64,000 nucleotides of DNA from Paramecium octaurelia (GCA_905182995.1 CAJJDP010000160.1:62001-126000), one strand, 5' to 3'; shown: positions 36,664-49,374, numbered from the stretch's first letter. Notes: generated by a model not told the origin, from the letters alone. Numbers and translations are program-made.

Positions 36664-38520
36664 TCAAATTGCATTATTTGATTTCTATATCATACCACTA
36701 TAGACATCCTAAATTTTTTATTAATTCGAATTTAATTTCATTATCAATTCTAATTATTCTTTATTTAGTTATTCAAGTTTTTTAGATATATCTTTATTTT
36801 CCTAAATTAATTTTTAAATATCATCTTCATTCTTTTGAGCATTGAGTTTTTCCAAATTTTTTAAAAAAACCTTCTATTATTTCTTTTTTTTTTTGAGATC
36901 AAAATCTGTATTTACTAGGTTTAATTATTCTGGCTTTGCTCGTATATTAATTAAATGATTTTATATATCTTAGTTTAGTGTAACTGGCTGAACTCTAAGG
37001 TTGCATATCAAAATCTTCTTTGTTTCAAATATTTTCTCAAAATCATTCTGACTGTCGGCTACTTACCTTTCATCATCATTAAAAATTATTATGGAAATAA
37101 TATCTTTAAAAGGAAATAAAAATTTAATGCAATCAAACTAGCTTTGCTTCATTACAGGAAACCTGTCATATTTAACAACTATGAAGATTTAGGATACTGA
37201 TTATTTTGTTAGAATATTTGAAAAAGTTTCTTTAGCTTTTTCACTATTTTCTATTGAATCTCTATTTTCTAATTCAAATGGGGGAGTGTCCTGAATTGTC
37301 ATATTACTATTTAGACATTTTTTTATATTTGGTTTTTGAGTTGGCTCATTAAATCTCATAATATTTCCATTGCATAATAAATTAAACAATGTTGTTTTTC
37401 CAACTCCAGTTTTACCTATTAGGATAATATGATTAAAACTATTAACTTTTTTTAATGCTGTTGGACTGTTATTTTATGCTAAGACGGGTTAATTTTAGCT
37501 CAGATATTTTACACAATGATCAATTGAAAACCCTTTTCTCTTTTATTGATAAAGAGTTTTTAGATTATCAAAAGAGGCTAATGAATAGCTACAATTTTAA
37601 CAAGATTTATTTTTGAAATATCCATTAAAAAATGCAGAACTAATATACCTATCCCCATATTAATATTTATAAAGCTGACAATATTAACAAAAATAAAAAG
37701 TTTGTTAAAATTTTTGTATCGATTCAAATAATTAATCAAAAACCAAATTTGTATATCTATTAATTTATTTCATAATTTAATAATTAAATTTCCCCTATAT
37801 AATATTATTATTATTTTTTATTTTAGGAATCTATCCAAACAATTTTTAAACAAGTTAATTTCTAAATTCAGTGAAATTAGTGAAAGCTAATTCGAATTCA
37901 GTTACACTTTCAAATTACAATTCATTTGACTTTTTAAGCTCGATTTCAATTAGTTAACCAACAATTTCAATTATTTATTCATCAACTTTATTACTTTACA
38001 GATAAAGGGAATTCTTAAAATAAGATTATTTACTCCAAGAGTTTTATAAAAAGTTTAGAAAGAATTACTATCTATCAGTAAAAATTGTGATATTTTTCCA
38101 ATATTATTTTAGTAAAGGGTAGTCATTCTAACTAGCAGTAATCTTATCATCGAATACAACGATTTCAAAAATCTGATTGTAAGTTTCGTATAAATATATT
38201 TTGCAATAATTGTTAATAAATAATTGTTAAAAACTTCCATCCATAAAAATTACAATTCTTTTCAAATCTCCTTCCAAAATTACACATTAAATATAATCTA
38301 AAAATTCTTATGAGTTTTAGAAAATTTCTCCATCATTGATAAAAATTTTATAGGGACCCATTACGATTGAGGGAAACACATTTAAATTTGATTTGAATTT
38401 GTAATATTGGAGTTCCAACTCATCATATTAACTTTGTTTTAGAAAGCATAAAATCATTAAACTCTGTTATTCTTGTTCTTAACTTCCAAACACTTTTTGA
38501 ATATCTTAAAGTTGACCCAT
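36664..38520 (-). CDS. GIMAP/AIG1-like GTPase with upstream Cys-rich module, 618 aa
   Basis: Intron-free frame of 619 codons from MGQLQDIQKVFGSQ. Residues 1-260 form an unknown N-terminal domain. A Cys-rich segment follows (FYFCQYCQLYKYQYGD, then SCQNCSYS), which gives two CxxC pairs that could hold zinc. The GTP-binding domain starts near residue 355 with a perfect P-loop, ILIGKTGVGKTTLFN. The Walker B/G3 site is QDTPPF, where the usual Gly of DTPG is Pro, and a weak G4 (VVKYDRF) is present. A charged coiled coil ends the protein. AIG1/GIMAP GTPases assemble on membranes and appear in immunity and vesicle control. A second GTPase lies 89 nt upstream on the same strand with the modules in a different order. 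Confidence 0.75.
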
Positions 38521-38609
38521 TTATAAAAATAATAAAAATAATAATAAATATTTTCTTAAGAAATTTACAAAATTATATTCTACTTTGGTTATGCAAATAA
38601 AAATCTTCA

Positions 38610-40241
38610 TCAGCTTATGTTGCAAGTTGAGACAGAGCATGATTCGTTTTATAGTTGAGCATCATCCTTAATTGAAGTTTAATTATTTGCCTATTTACTT
38701 TAGGATATTGCAATTTATTAATCTGAATATTTCCTTTCTTAAATGAATTATATCTCTTAACTATCGTTTTCCTTTTTCCTATATATATAATTTAATATTT
38801 ACAGATGTTTCTACTCAAAATTACGATTCTCTGCTTCAATTTATCTATTTAAAGATTTTCTTTCTTTTTATTATTATTCTTCAACTTTTTGCCAATACCT
38901 TTTCTCATTTTCTATGTCCTTGCTATCTTTGTCCTAAACCATGCACAACATATCTAGATATCCTGTATCTCTTAATTCTATTATTTCTTATTCAGAAAGA
39001 CGAGGTGCAGTTTTCCAATTAAATTCCCTACCACATCCTAATAAACCTTTAGATTGGTCTTCTTAAGAACTTTATTTTTACGAATTATTACTAGATTGTT
39101 GGTTAAGAATAGATTGTTCATTAATTTAATTATTTTCAATGACGTCCAGATTATTCTCATTAAAAAGTATTTGAAATTGTTTTGGCTTAGGTGTGTGGTT
39201 TGGCTCGTCTTTAACTGGTAATTTTTTTCCACATTTGGTTAAATACTTGCAGCCTGATACTTTATACCAAATTTAACCGCAATGTTCGCATTTTCTGATA
39301 AAATTAAAACAATGGTATTTATATGTTTACATCTTTAATATTGCTTTTTCTTTGACTTATTATAGATAACCCATTATTTCTGCTTATAATTTAGTGTAGG
39401 CTAAATATGTATATTCACAAACTCCAAATTTATCAACTAATTTTTCAAACTTGTCTCTATTTTAATTGGTAAATTCCATTACAGTCTTGTGACCTTCTTT
39501 TTTAATTAAAAGTATTATCTCATGCATCAATTCAGACGTTTTTTCTAATTTATCTGGTTATTATTGTATAAATTTTAGCACAATATCACATTTTATTTAA
39601 AAGGCTTATTTTAATTTATGTGTTTCCATTTCATCCTAAATAGAAAACAATGTATGTTTGGAAAATTGAAACGAAAACTCTTATGGAGTTAGTTATACTG
39701 ATCTTTTTACATTATTTTATATTAACTCATCTAATTACTTGCAAATGAGATCACCTGGAGTGCCCTTACTTGTACATATAAATGATTTAAGTTTAAGTGG
39801 TTTCATTACTTACTCTTCAATGTCGCTTCTCAATTTTTCTTAACTTTCTTCTGGTTCTTTTTCTACATCATCCCAAAATGTAACAATAATAATAATAATT
39901 TCTCTACATGAAGAGAGCATAGATAAGGCTTAATTTATTTCTTCTCTCATAACGCAAGATCGATCAAATTTTGTTAAAATCAAAATTGCATTCAAGGGTC
40001 TTTCGGAGGCTACAAATAAAGCAGATAAATGCGTTATTATGTCTTCGTCACATCCAAATCCTGGGGTATCCATTAAATAGAATCCTTCTCCATAGGATGT
40101 GCATTTTAAAAAGATCTCCCTTGTGCATGAAGAGCCACCAAATTGTGTTTTTTTAAATTCAGTGCAAATTTTATTGAAAAACGAAGTTTTTCCCCTGCCA
40201 ACCTTACTTAATAAAAGAGCAATAGGTTTTTTAGTTTCCAT
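38610..40241 (-). CDS. GIMAP/AIG1-like GTPase with downstream zinc-like module, 543 aa
   Basis: Intron-free frame of 544 codons from METKKPIALLLSK. The GTPase domain is at the extreme N-terminus: P-loop SKVGRGKTSFFN, G3 LMDTPGFGCD (DTPG intact) and G4 LTKFD, in AIG1/GIMAP spacing. About residue 290 a Cys-rich block, FIRKCEHCGQIWYKVSGCKY then LTKCGKK, resembles one half of a RING or IBR zinc site. A second GCG-type stretch and a long Gln/Lys/Glu coiled coil follow. It should bind and hydrolyse GTP. The partner is unknown. It is transcribed towards the sister GTPase gene, 89 nt away, and both are likely products of local expansion. Confidence 0.75.
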
Positions 40242-40646
40242 AATAGAAATCAATTTAATTATTTACTTTCGTAAATCTTCTATGTAATTATACTCTATTA
40301 ACTCATATTATTATGAAAAGCAAAAACAAATAGATAAAATGGTTTATCACTTCAGAAAAGACTAAAATTTAAAAATTATTAAAAGATTATCTTAAATTGA
40401 GTATTTGAGAATAGTCATCATATAATTGAAAAATCGAGTATATAAATTTTATATTAATTTTAATTAAATAAATTAAAAATTGTAATAATAAAATGTTTAT
40501 ACATTAATTAATTAATAGGGTTCAAATAATATATAATTCTATAAAAGTAAAATAACGTAAGTAGTTTTAGCAAAAACGAAAGCCAAAATGATTAAAATAT
40601 TAAAGACATGAGCATTGACTTTAAATAAAAACTTAAATGATTATAA
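40242..40646. other. Intergenic, A/T-rich
   Basis: 405 nt upstream of the 543-aa GTPase (divergent from the next plus-strand frame). Presumed promoter region; no gene, repeat or structured RNA seen. Confidence 0.6.
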
Positions 40647-40944
40647 ATGAGTTAATAAATTGAAATAATTTACAGAATTTATCTAAAAGTAAGTGATTGT
40701 GATTCCTAAGTTTTAAGAAGCGAATCTTTATTCTAATCTAAATCAGTTGAGAATTCCTAGTTTATAGATCCCAAAAGATATAGTACAGTAGGGATCAAAT
40801 TAAGATTCTTGGATGAACTAATGCAGGTTATTATTAATGAAACTTTTTAATTATCATTTGCAAAATAAAATCCTCGAATTTAAGATGTAATTATGTTATG
40901 TAAATTGAAGATTTGTAAAATGCCTAAATGGATTGGGGATTTGA
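40647..40944 (+). CDS. Uncertain small gene, about 83 aa
   Basis: From ATG 40647 two readings compete. With introns of 22 nt and 24 nt, both ending AAG, the frame reads MSQQIEIIYRIYLKFQEANL and ends at TGA 40942-40944 (83 aa). Unspliced, the same ATG stays open to TGA 41043-41045 (132 aa). The spliced version gives more protein-like text, but neither resembles a family I know. The next gene begins soon after either stop. Confidence 0.35.
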
Positions 40945-41072
40945 GAATTTATAATTCTTTAATGCCACAATATATCACTTCTAATAAAATAATAAGTTAA
41001 TTTTTATTTTATAAAGACTTATTGAATTTTAATAAATATTAATGAGTATTATTATATAATTTATTTTTTAAT

Positions 41073-41451
41073 ATGGGGAAGAAAAACAAGAGTAGAAATT
41101 TTTCAACAAAGAAAAACTAATTCAAATAGATCAGCAGAACCAAGACAGCAGCTGTTTTTGATGAAAAAGAAAGGAAGGAGTACTTGACTGGTATGTTTGG
41201 AGCTAAATAAAAACGAAAAGAGGAATATATCAAATTACGAAATGAGAAACACAAGAAATTCAATAAAGAATAGAAAGCATAAATCAGAGAAGTTATATTG
41301 AAAAATACATTTTTAGGAAAAAAAGAAATAAATTGAGAGATTGCAAAATCTTATTGACTTTAATAATTCATTAAGTAAAACTTAAAAAACAGAAAGTATT
41401 AAAACATCAAACAACAAAGAGGTCGAAGTAACAACTACTTTTTTTTAATGA
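41073..41451 (+). CDS. NOL12: Nucleolar protein 12 family (NOL12/Rrp17)
   Basis: 117 aa with one 25-nt intron (GTTATA...TTTAG) that restores the frame. The signature FDEKERKEYLTGM followed by a run of Lys/Arg/Glu helix (KQKRKEEYIKLRNEKHKKF) is the conserved core of NOL12/Rrp17. The late TESIKTSNNKEVEVTTT also follows the family. Rrp17 is a nucleolar 5'-3' exonuclease that trims pre-rRNA and helps large-subunit maturation. The protein is strongly basic at the N-terminus (MGKKNKSRNFSTKK), fitting RNA binding and nucleolar targeting. Confidence 0.85.
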
Positions 41452-41659
41452 TTAATGATGATATATATTTCATTTATAAGCATAATTAAGAAGAACTCAT
41501 AATCTTGTAAATTCTAGAATCTTAAACAAAAAATTTGTGAGTTCTATGGTTCTATATTAGTTCTAAACTGTCCATAACAGTTTGAATAATGATAGAAAAA
41601 TTACAAATTATTGATTTCTGTGGGAATTCATTAAATTAATATACAATCATAATTGAAAA

Positions 41660-43365
41660 ATGAGTGATTTCTTTATATAAAATAGAGGTGAAATTTCTCA
41701 GCAAAACTAAAGTGGATTAGGTAGTTTCAATGATAAGTAATGTAGTTGATAATTATACCTATTAGTTTGGGTGCGAGTTTCGGCAGATTGCAATAAGACA
41801 ATCAAAGTTTTGGTCCCAATGGAGGTGGGAGTTTCGCATAGAATTCGGGATTTATAGTGTAACCTGAATAATATCGCTCTTCTGTTGGGTTAGAGGATGT
41901 GGTTGCTCCAATTCAAATCTACGAATATTAAGAACCTTAAACATAAAAAGGAGTATTTTTTAGGAGCAGTGGTGATTTTGAGATGCAATTCGAAGAGATT
42001 GGTATTGAGAGATTGAACATTCAGCCAATAATTTAGGAGGACTCAAAAGAACATAAGGCACCCTCTCTAGATAGTGGAATGAAAAGTAGCTAATAATCCT
42101 CTCATGAATTCGAAATGAAAATAGGTATATAGACATTGCAATTGTGATTAGAATCTGGTGAATAGATAAGTTCAAAATTTAAACCTGAAGTCAAACAACT
42201 AATAAACTCAAACATTATTTAAGAGAATAAGAATTTGTTTAATGTGAATCAAGCCAAAAGCATATATACAAACAAGATTACTTAGTTAGTTGAATAGACC
42301 TAATAGAAACTAGATTTAACCACTAAATCATCGCCAAGATTATCGTAAATACAAATTCTATTCTTATAGGAAGAGTCAACAAAAACTATAAAGAAAGTCA
42401 CCCATTATTTCAAGAGATCATTTCGATGGCTCTTCCAATGAATTATAATCTAGTCAATTGACTCCTGATGGTAATATGGATCCCGTTTAATAAAAGTTGG
42501 CCAAAAATAGGGAATCTGCAAGAAATTCAAGAGCAAGAAAGAAAATTTATTATGAATTATTGGAAACCAAAGTGAAGGAGCTTTAGGATGAGTTGGACAA
42601 AGTCAAAGAATCCAATAGAACTCAAACAAAATATACTGAAATATGTAACAAATTTTAAGAGAAAGTATTGAATTAAGATCCATCTAGTTTTAAACTTTTT
42701 TGGATCAACAACAATAATTATTCGATAAATTGGAGACTTGCTTACTTAAAAATAAAGATAACTTTGAAATAGCAATGGTACTAGATGCCTTGAGATATAG
42801 AACGAACTCAAATAGTCAAGAAAGAAATGATGCAGCAAGACAATACTTTGATTCCATGGTTGAAGTATGCTTACCAATATAAACGAAATATCTTATTTAT
42901 GCATTAGAAAAGGATAAGGACTTCTTTGCACAACAACCTGAGTACTAAAGATCTTATATTAGTGATTATACTGACTGGATGAAGGATGTATTTAAGAAGA
43001 CTGAGATTAAACCAGAATAGATTGTTAAAGTTAAGAAAATGAAATCTAAATTGCAAAGTGTCAGAAATACAATATCAGAGTAAAATTACTTTTCTATACA
43101 TTCTAGTTCTATCTAGAACATCAAAGTTCAACTAAAAATAATATAGAGTGAAGCCAACAAGGTGGATTAAATGTGGGAGTAACTGAAAGAATGCTTAACT
43201 CCTGTTTAATTGGCCACATGTCTTTTGGCTATGAAATAAGTAATCACAAATTATCACAATTATTAGAATGCTTTTCGTTAAGATCTACAGACATCATCGT
43301 TATTTGTATAGTTAAAGAATTCTTAGATGGTATATTCATCATTTATGAAACTAGTCAGAAGATGA
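41660..43365 (+). CDS. bZIP transcription factor, 524 aa
   Basis: Five introns of 29, 27, 25, 23 and 27 nt, all TAG, are needed; the last is a multiple of three and therefore optional. Around residues 248-300 is an unmistakable basic-leucine zipper. The basic part is KLAKNRESARNSRARKK, with the invariant Asn and Arg of the N-x-x-S/A-R pattern, followed by ELLETKVKELQDELDKV. The N-terminal half is Ser/Gln/Gly-rich and likely a regulatory or activation region. The C-terminal 200 residues are helical and contain WEQLKECLTPVQLATCLL. That is similar in style to C-terminal domains on some plant and protist bZIPs. Expected to dimerise on DNA in the nucleus. Target genes unknown. Confidence 0.85.
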
Positions 43366-43667
43366 TGACAGCTTGATTAGAACAGATTAGTCATCCATTC
43401 CCAACAATAGGAAACTTGTCAAAAAATCTATGTAAGAATGAGAATATATATTCAACTAAGTCTTTATTGCATAATTTCTCGATCTTAAACTGTATGTCGT
43501 TTTACTTTGTTTTCAATTATATAATAATATTAACTTTAAAATCAATTAAATACTATATTTAGTTTACATATATGGGAATATAATTATATGCATCATTACT
43601 TTGTATTCAATATCTATTGATTGATTGATTAATTAATGAAAATCAGATTAAACATAAATATAATAAG
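43366..43667. other. Spacer between convergent genes
   Basis: 302 nt, A/T-rich, between two facing stop codons. Contains only 3' ends; no gene or repeat seen. Confidence 0.6.
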
Positions 43668-43979
43668 TCATTTATCGTCAGTCAAACAAATTACTTTGTC
43701 TTTATTTTTCAGTATTGATTAAATTGAAGAGGAGCTTTTTCTGGTTGGTGACGGTGAGATATCTTTTTTACCACTTTTGGGAAAATAACATATTTGATCG
43801 GTTCCACTGAAACTTATATGTTTGAGAGGCTTTGAGGAAGAGGATGGAGTTTCTTTTTAAAAAGGGCACTACATATTATCCTCTTAATCAGAATCTGGTA
43901 ACACATTCTCAGAACTATCCCCTTAGGTTTTCAAAACTTTTTCACTTGTAATTGTGATCGGTTGTGCTGGTATACTCAT
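43668..43979 (-). CDS. Small Ser-rich protein, 103 aa
   Basis: Intron-free frame of 104 codons, start MSIPAQPITITSEK, stop TGA. Hydrophilic and probably disordered, with Ser clusters (PSSSSK, SPSPTRKSSSS). The order KHISF then SIQSILKN brings to mind the docking motifs of protein-phosphatase-1 regulators, but both are short and the resemblance may be accidental. No other domain. Treated as a likely real gene because its composition differs from the A/T-rich spacers on both sides. Confidence 0.5.
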
Positions 43980-44373
43980 TCAAAGAAAATTATCTTAAGT
44001 AATATTGATATAATAAAAAAAATAATCCAAATTTTTATCAGAAATATCAGTGTTTAAAGTATGTAAAAATTATATTGGAATTCATTTTAAGATTCTTAGG
44101 AGATCTTATCGATGATCGAGTGGAGATTTAGATGGCATTCTCCTTTAAAAGAGTGAATTAGTGAGCTTTTAAATAAAAATATAATAGAATGAACTCAATA
44201 ATGCGTAACAAATATTTTTTTGTACAAAATTATTTATGATAATTTAATTTTGCATTCTAAATGAAAGAAGTTTAATTGTTTCAGTTAAAAGAGTAGATTT
44301 CTTTTCAATATAGTTTAATATCATAATTTTAGATTCATTTGCTGTGTGTAGTGGCATATTAAATAATTTATTT
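43980..44373. other. Divergent intergenic region
   Basis: 394 nt between the 103-aa gene and the methyltransferase start. Presumed shared promoter; no further feature seen. Confidence 0.6.
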
Positions 44374-45802
44374 ATGATAAATAGATTACTTAGGCTCGGT
44401 TTTTGTTCCTCAATTAAAATAGAACCAGTTAATTTACATTATCAAGATGGGCTATTTGACACAACATATGGTTTACTAAAAATGACAAGGAATCCATACC
44501 TGAATTAGAAACAATTAGAGAGCATTACAAATGCATATTTCTTGGAGGATGGAGTTGGATCGAGCTTCATTAAGAGTCTTTTTAAGAAGGAAATGAATTC
44601 ATTGATTATATTCGATTGTGAAAAGATGCATTTACGGAATGCGATTGAGATTTATTAGGCAACCAAAAAGTAGATAGATTTGTAATTTTTTGGTACACCA
44701 AAGAGACCTCGTAATCCATTCTCAAAATGCAAAGGCCCAAAGGACATATTTAATCTCTATAGACATATTCAGAATCAATAAAAGCTGATGCTTTCAAGGT
44801 TGTGTTTGGTCGTGAGCTACAACGGAGAAGTCAGAATCCAAGGCACATTGCCTGAATGCGGAGATTTGAAATATCATTTGGAAGAGTAACCAGAAAACGT
44901 CATCTAAATAGGATATCGCAAATACAACTACCTATTGCCTTTTAGTGCTTATTAGGGGATTGTGACAGCGTACAATTACGAAAAAGAAGGAGTGGCAATA
45001 GAATTTCTGAACTATAAAAAAATCTATGCTTTATATGGTGTCTTCCCTCCCTCATAAAGATAGTATCAGGTCTTATTCCATTCATATATGCAGAAATTAG
45101 TTAAAATGCATGACGTGTAATATTGATATCCATTATTCCATAGCACTCATTCTTCTCTTTACAATGTAATTGATTTGGACTGTGGAACTGGCGTACTCGG
45201 ATTCATTGCAAATGATGTCCTATTGAGAAGCTTTAAGGATAAGGAAATCAATATTTATTCATTGGACAACAATGAAAACGCAGTTAAATCAGCGAAGATC
45301 AATTCTTAATGTTTGGAATATAGGAATTATACAGCAGAACTAGGAGATATCACAGACATTGAGACATTATAATATCAATTAACTGTTTTTAAGTAAGTTC
45401 TCATCATCATTTCCTAGATATCCTGCTAAATTTAATTTGATCATTGCTAATCCACCTTGGATTTAAGCATCCAAATTACGTATAGATGATTCAATTGAAA
45501 ATACAGTCACGGATCCAGATGGCATAATGTTAAAGTCTGTCTTTGAATTTGCAAACAGGTACTTGTAAATTGAATCATTGGATTCCACAAAAGGAAGATT
45601 GATTTTGATTTACAGTGATCTTTCTTAATTATTGGAATTGTAAGAGAAAGAAAAGGTTCAAGAACTATGTAGAGAATATAAAATGGCCATTACATATTAC
45701 TCTGAATTACCATTCCATGTTAAAGATCCTTAAAATGTTGATCCTCTCTTACAATACAAATAAAACAGTAAAGTATAACTATTTGAGATTCGCAAGATAT
45801 GA
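44374..45802 (+). CDS. Class I (Rossmann) S-adenosylmethionine methyltransferase
   Basis: 458 aa. The start MINRLLRLGFCSSIK could be a mitochondrial leader. The N-terminal 250 residues are unassigned. From about residue 255 come the methyltransferase motifs: VIDLDCGTGVLGF (motif I, SAM Gly loop), SLDNNENAVKSAKINS (motif II, ribose acid) and, near residue 341, IIANPPW (motif IV). An NPPW/NPPY box is typical of enzymes that methylate amide or exocyclic nitrogens, such as glutamine or adenine. The substrate cannot be fixed from this sequence. Introns: 27 nt after MHDV and 25 nt before YPAKFNLI, both TAG; without the first an in-frame TGA would cut the protein. Confidence 0.8.
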
Positions 45803-46406
45803 TCTATTATAATATATTTAAGATTGATTGCTTAGCTATCAATAGGTTTATAATAATATAATAACATTTATCCACTATTATATGACTGGATTATCAGATC
45901 TCAATTTTAATTCATTATAATTCATAAGAGGTTGGGATGTTCTTAATATTTTTTCAATTTTATTTCCTTTCTTTAATAGTTGCTAACTATTAAGATCTAC
46001 TTTATAAAAATAATATTAAACTTACTGATTCCATATATTTATTAATTATGGATAAAATGAAGATACAAATCTGTATTAGAGATGATACTAAAATGCAACT
46101 CTGTATCCATTCAAATTTTAGCATAGAGACCATACAATTAATATTTATGCTATTGATAAGTTAATTCTGACAAAAAAACCGAAATTTTGATATATATTAT
46201 ATCAATTGCAAGCGGAAAGACTGGAAGATCATTAAAATGGTTAGTTACCATATTAACTTGATGCAGTAATTGATTGGTTCTAGTTTTGTAGGGTAGTAGA
46301 ATAAGTTGTACATAACATTACTAATGTTTTAGTTAGAAGAATTGATGGATGAGTATTAATTATAGTGATTTATTTGTTTATGTGAATAATAAAAGTAATT
46401 AAATAG
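45803..46406. other. Intergenic region with only weak open frames
   Basis: 604 nt. A short frame begins at an ATG near 46054 (MDKMKIQICIRDDTKMQL) and disjointed open stretches follow, but no set of introns with normal ends joins them into one protein. It may hold a decayed small gene or only the promoter and leader of the next gene. Confidence 0.4.
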
Positions 46407-47967
46407 ATGAATCACATAACTTTGAGTTGGTAACAAAATTTGGTTTAAATACTTACATAATATAACTGCAAGGATGATTAGATCAGCAATTCAAACAAAC
46501 AATTAGAGGAGCTCTTTTAAGAGTTTATCAGGATTTACACTAAAAGAATGTAATAAAGGGAATTTCAGCATAATTTGATTACCTCAAGAATATTGATAAT
46601 CAGCCAAGAGAGAATATAATAAGAGTAGTTATTGCAAACTCAGGGTTTTACATTGGATTAGATCAAGGAGTAAAGGGAGTAATTGCTTTTGAGGCTAGAT
46701 TAAAGAGAATCGGAGTAGTAAAGATTAGAGAAGTTTTTGGAGAGTGGTAATAAAACAGTATAGAGTCAAAATTAATATGAAGATCTTTAAGATGGAATAT
46801 TGATGTGCAAGGAGAAATGTCAACTTTTGTAACAAGAAAACATAGAGTTTACTAAGTTGGCTCATTCTCTAAAATAGCAAAACGATTAATTAAAAAGTCG
46901 TTATTCAAAAGTAAACACTGTGTTAATACATGTTTAGCTTCGAGAGTAGTATGATAACAATTTATCCACTTTGAATGAGTTACAATAACAAGGTTTGAAT
47001 CTAAATTATCGAATGATGAAATAAATTAAAATAATCAAAGACTTAGGTCAATTAAATCAGATCGGAGCAAGTTAGAACAGGAAATCAAAGCTTGAGAACT
47101 ACGTTAGTAATTATTCATAATTGGAGGATACATGTATAACATAATTAAATTCATTTTGAGCACCTTGAAGATTTGTATAAGAATTTTTAAATATAAGAGC
47201 AAAATATAGATTCTGAAGTGGCAGATAGCGTTTCCTAATTAATCTCTATCAAAAGGGAACTGGCATCAATTAATATGAAAGATTCTAACTCACCTCGGTA
47301 ATAAGACACATAAAAAATTGACCCTGTATTGACATCAGGAGCATTTAGATTTAAGACACATCACAATTTGGGAGCAAAATTGATTAGAAAGAGATAGATC
47401 TCATAACAGTAAGAGGATCTAAGGGCTTTTTCTGAGTAGAATGATGATGACAATATTAAACAGTTTTCTTCAGATGAAGATGTCAAGCATCCTGAATAGA
47501 ACTCCCATAAATAACCATGGTATCTTAGATCAGCGGCTCCAAACATGAGTAGTAAGGACTCAGAGAAGAAATGGGAAGCCTTGAGTGAGAAGAAAAAGCA
47601 TATTCACAATAAACCTTCCTTTGCATCTATTTCATCAGAATCAAGTTTCAATAGAATGGGCGTGATGACATTGAAAGACGAATTCCAAACCATCTATTAG
47701 AGAGAGCAATTAGATGAAGACATCAAAGAGAAGGATACTGAGTTGAATGACAGTGATGAAATTCCTTAATTAATTTAATAAGAATCGATACTTGAAGATT
47801 CAACCATTATCATAGACAGAAAATCTCAATAATTAAGTAAATCAAAAGTGTTAATTGAAACAACAGAAGAACCTGTAAAAGCTGGCTCTTACAAAAATTT
47901 AAAGATTGCAGGCGTTTTACTAGCTACTTGTGGAATAGCAGGATGGCTATATAAAAAGTATTTTTGA
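46407..47967 (+). CDS. Tail-anchored coiled-coil protein, 507 aa
   Basis: From MNHITLSWQQNLVQILTQYN the frame is almost pure coiled coil to about residue 245 (for example KQLEELFQEFIRIYTKRMQQ and ENIEFTKLAHSLKQQNDQLK). A hydrophilic Ser/Asp/Glu region follows. It ends with one hydrophobic helix and a basic tip, LKIAGVLLATCGIAGWLYKK, then YF and TGA. That is the architecture of a tail-anchored tether or SNARE-like membrane protein facing the cytosol. One intron is required near 47134-47170; the best candidate is 37 nt ending AAG, rather long for this genome, so that junction is less sure. A second plus-strand frame around 46349 is out of frame and rejected. The family was not recognised. Confidence 0.7.
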
Positions 47968-47999
47968 TTTTCTATATGAATAATAATTAACACAAAAAT

Positions 48000-49352
48000 T
48001 CAATCGTCTTTATTTCTATCCAAGAAACTTCTGCTATCATATGATATTTTAGCAAATAGGGAATTTTTAGATGTAAATAAATGAGTCAGAAGTAGAATAG
48101 CAGCAGTTCTCAAAGATATTGTTCCTATTTCCATTACTTTATGTCTAAGATACCTGGCTACAAACTACATGGTTATTCTAATAGTAATACTAAATTGACT
48201 GTCTGGAGAACTGGGAAACTGACGAAATAACATCCTCCATACATTCCAAGCATCATTATAAATTATTGGACAGCTCCAGTACTCTTTTTATATGTATTAG
48301 ACAATCCATTAATAAAGTAGATGAATTCTCCAATATATATAAAAGATGCTAACCAGCCAACCCATCCTTCATAAGAGTGATCCTTATAATAAGCATCGTA
48401 ATCAATAAAACCAACTCCTACGATAGTCAATTAAAAGAATGCTATTAATAGTGATAAAGGCAGAAATATTTCGAAACTGTCGAATTTAGTGAAGTTTATT
48501 TGCCAACCCCAGGATAACATCACTAATATCATTGTTAAAGAGAATTGAGATGCAACCTGCATTTATTATTAAGAATTACCTATACAATAACTGAAACCAC
48601 ATGAAGCAAAAATACTCCTTGTCCATTATAACTGTATACCCATAAGTGCAACAAATTCTCACTATAAGAAATGGCTTCAAGGAAAAGAGTAATGACCAAA
48701 AGAAACAAAGCTAAACTGAATTCCTCATATTTTTCATGCCTTGTTACAATGTAATAACCATTATAAACAAGCATTATAATGTCAACCAAAACTACAGCAA
48801 ACATGAAATATTAAATTCCGAATTGTTCAACTGAGAATTCAGTCCTACCAACATTCTTTATGTGAACATCCACCTCAAATTTAACCTTTTTATACTGATC
48901 TTCCTTGAATTCATCCCTTAATCTTCGATGGCAATCAGATATGGCATAATACCACATATGAGCTCTTAATTTTGCCTTGATAGTTCCTGTGTATATTTAT
49001 GAGTACTCTCCATTTCCCGGTACTTAAATGGTCTCTTTTCTCTTAGCTAAGGATGCTCTCTAAATTATTTAGAATTAATTTTACTTACTTCACAATCTTG
49101 TCTTTCCAATACTTCAGGCCATTGTTCATCCAAATACAATTCAAAAAGAATTGGAAATTTGCGTTCTCTCATTTCCTCTGATTCCAATCCAACAATTCTG
49201 AATTAGAGATGATAAGTGACATCTCCAACATCAGCTCCGAATTTGGTCAAGTATTCCCAATCAGAAAGCTGTCTGATACGAAAACTCTTTTGAATTCTTT
49301 TGGCCTCGCTTAACCACACGAATACTTACAATAGTATAAGAAATTTATACAT
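48000..49352 (-). CDS. GPR180/TMEM145-like seven-helix membrane protein
   Basis: 424 aa with a signal peptide (MYKFLILLQVFVWLSEAK). An extracellular domain of about 170 residues contains WYYAISDCHRRL and ends at EQFGIQYFMF. At least six or seven hydrophobic helices follow (FAVVLVDIIMLVYNGYYI, LALFLLVITLFLEAISY, FLLHVVSVIV and others). The soluble part plus YAISDC and the helical bundle fit the rhodopsin-like GPCR transmembrane family that includes GPR180 and TMEM145, whose ligands are poorly known. Introns: 29 nt (TAG), 23 nt (CAG) and 26 nt (TAG). The last is needed to reach LFVARYLRHKVMEIG and the final helix. Only 22 nt separate its ATG from the stop of the next minus-strand gene. Confidence 0.75.
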
Positions 49353-49374
49353 TTGAATAAATTATTTATATTAG

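Noticed and set aside
46349..46770. Plus-strand frame beginning MSINYSDLFVYVNNK
   Set aside because: It has an in-frame TGA and gives unconvincing sequence; the frame from 46407 gives continuous coiled coil with a tail anchor.
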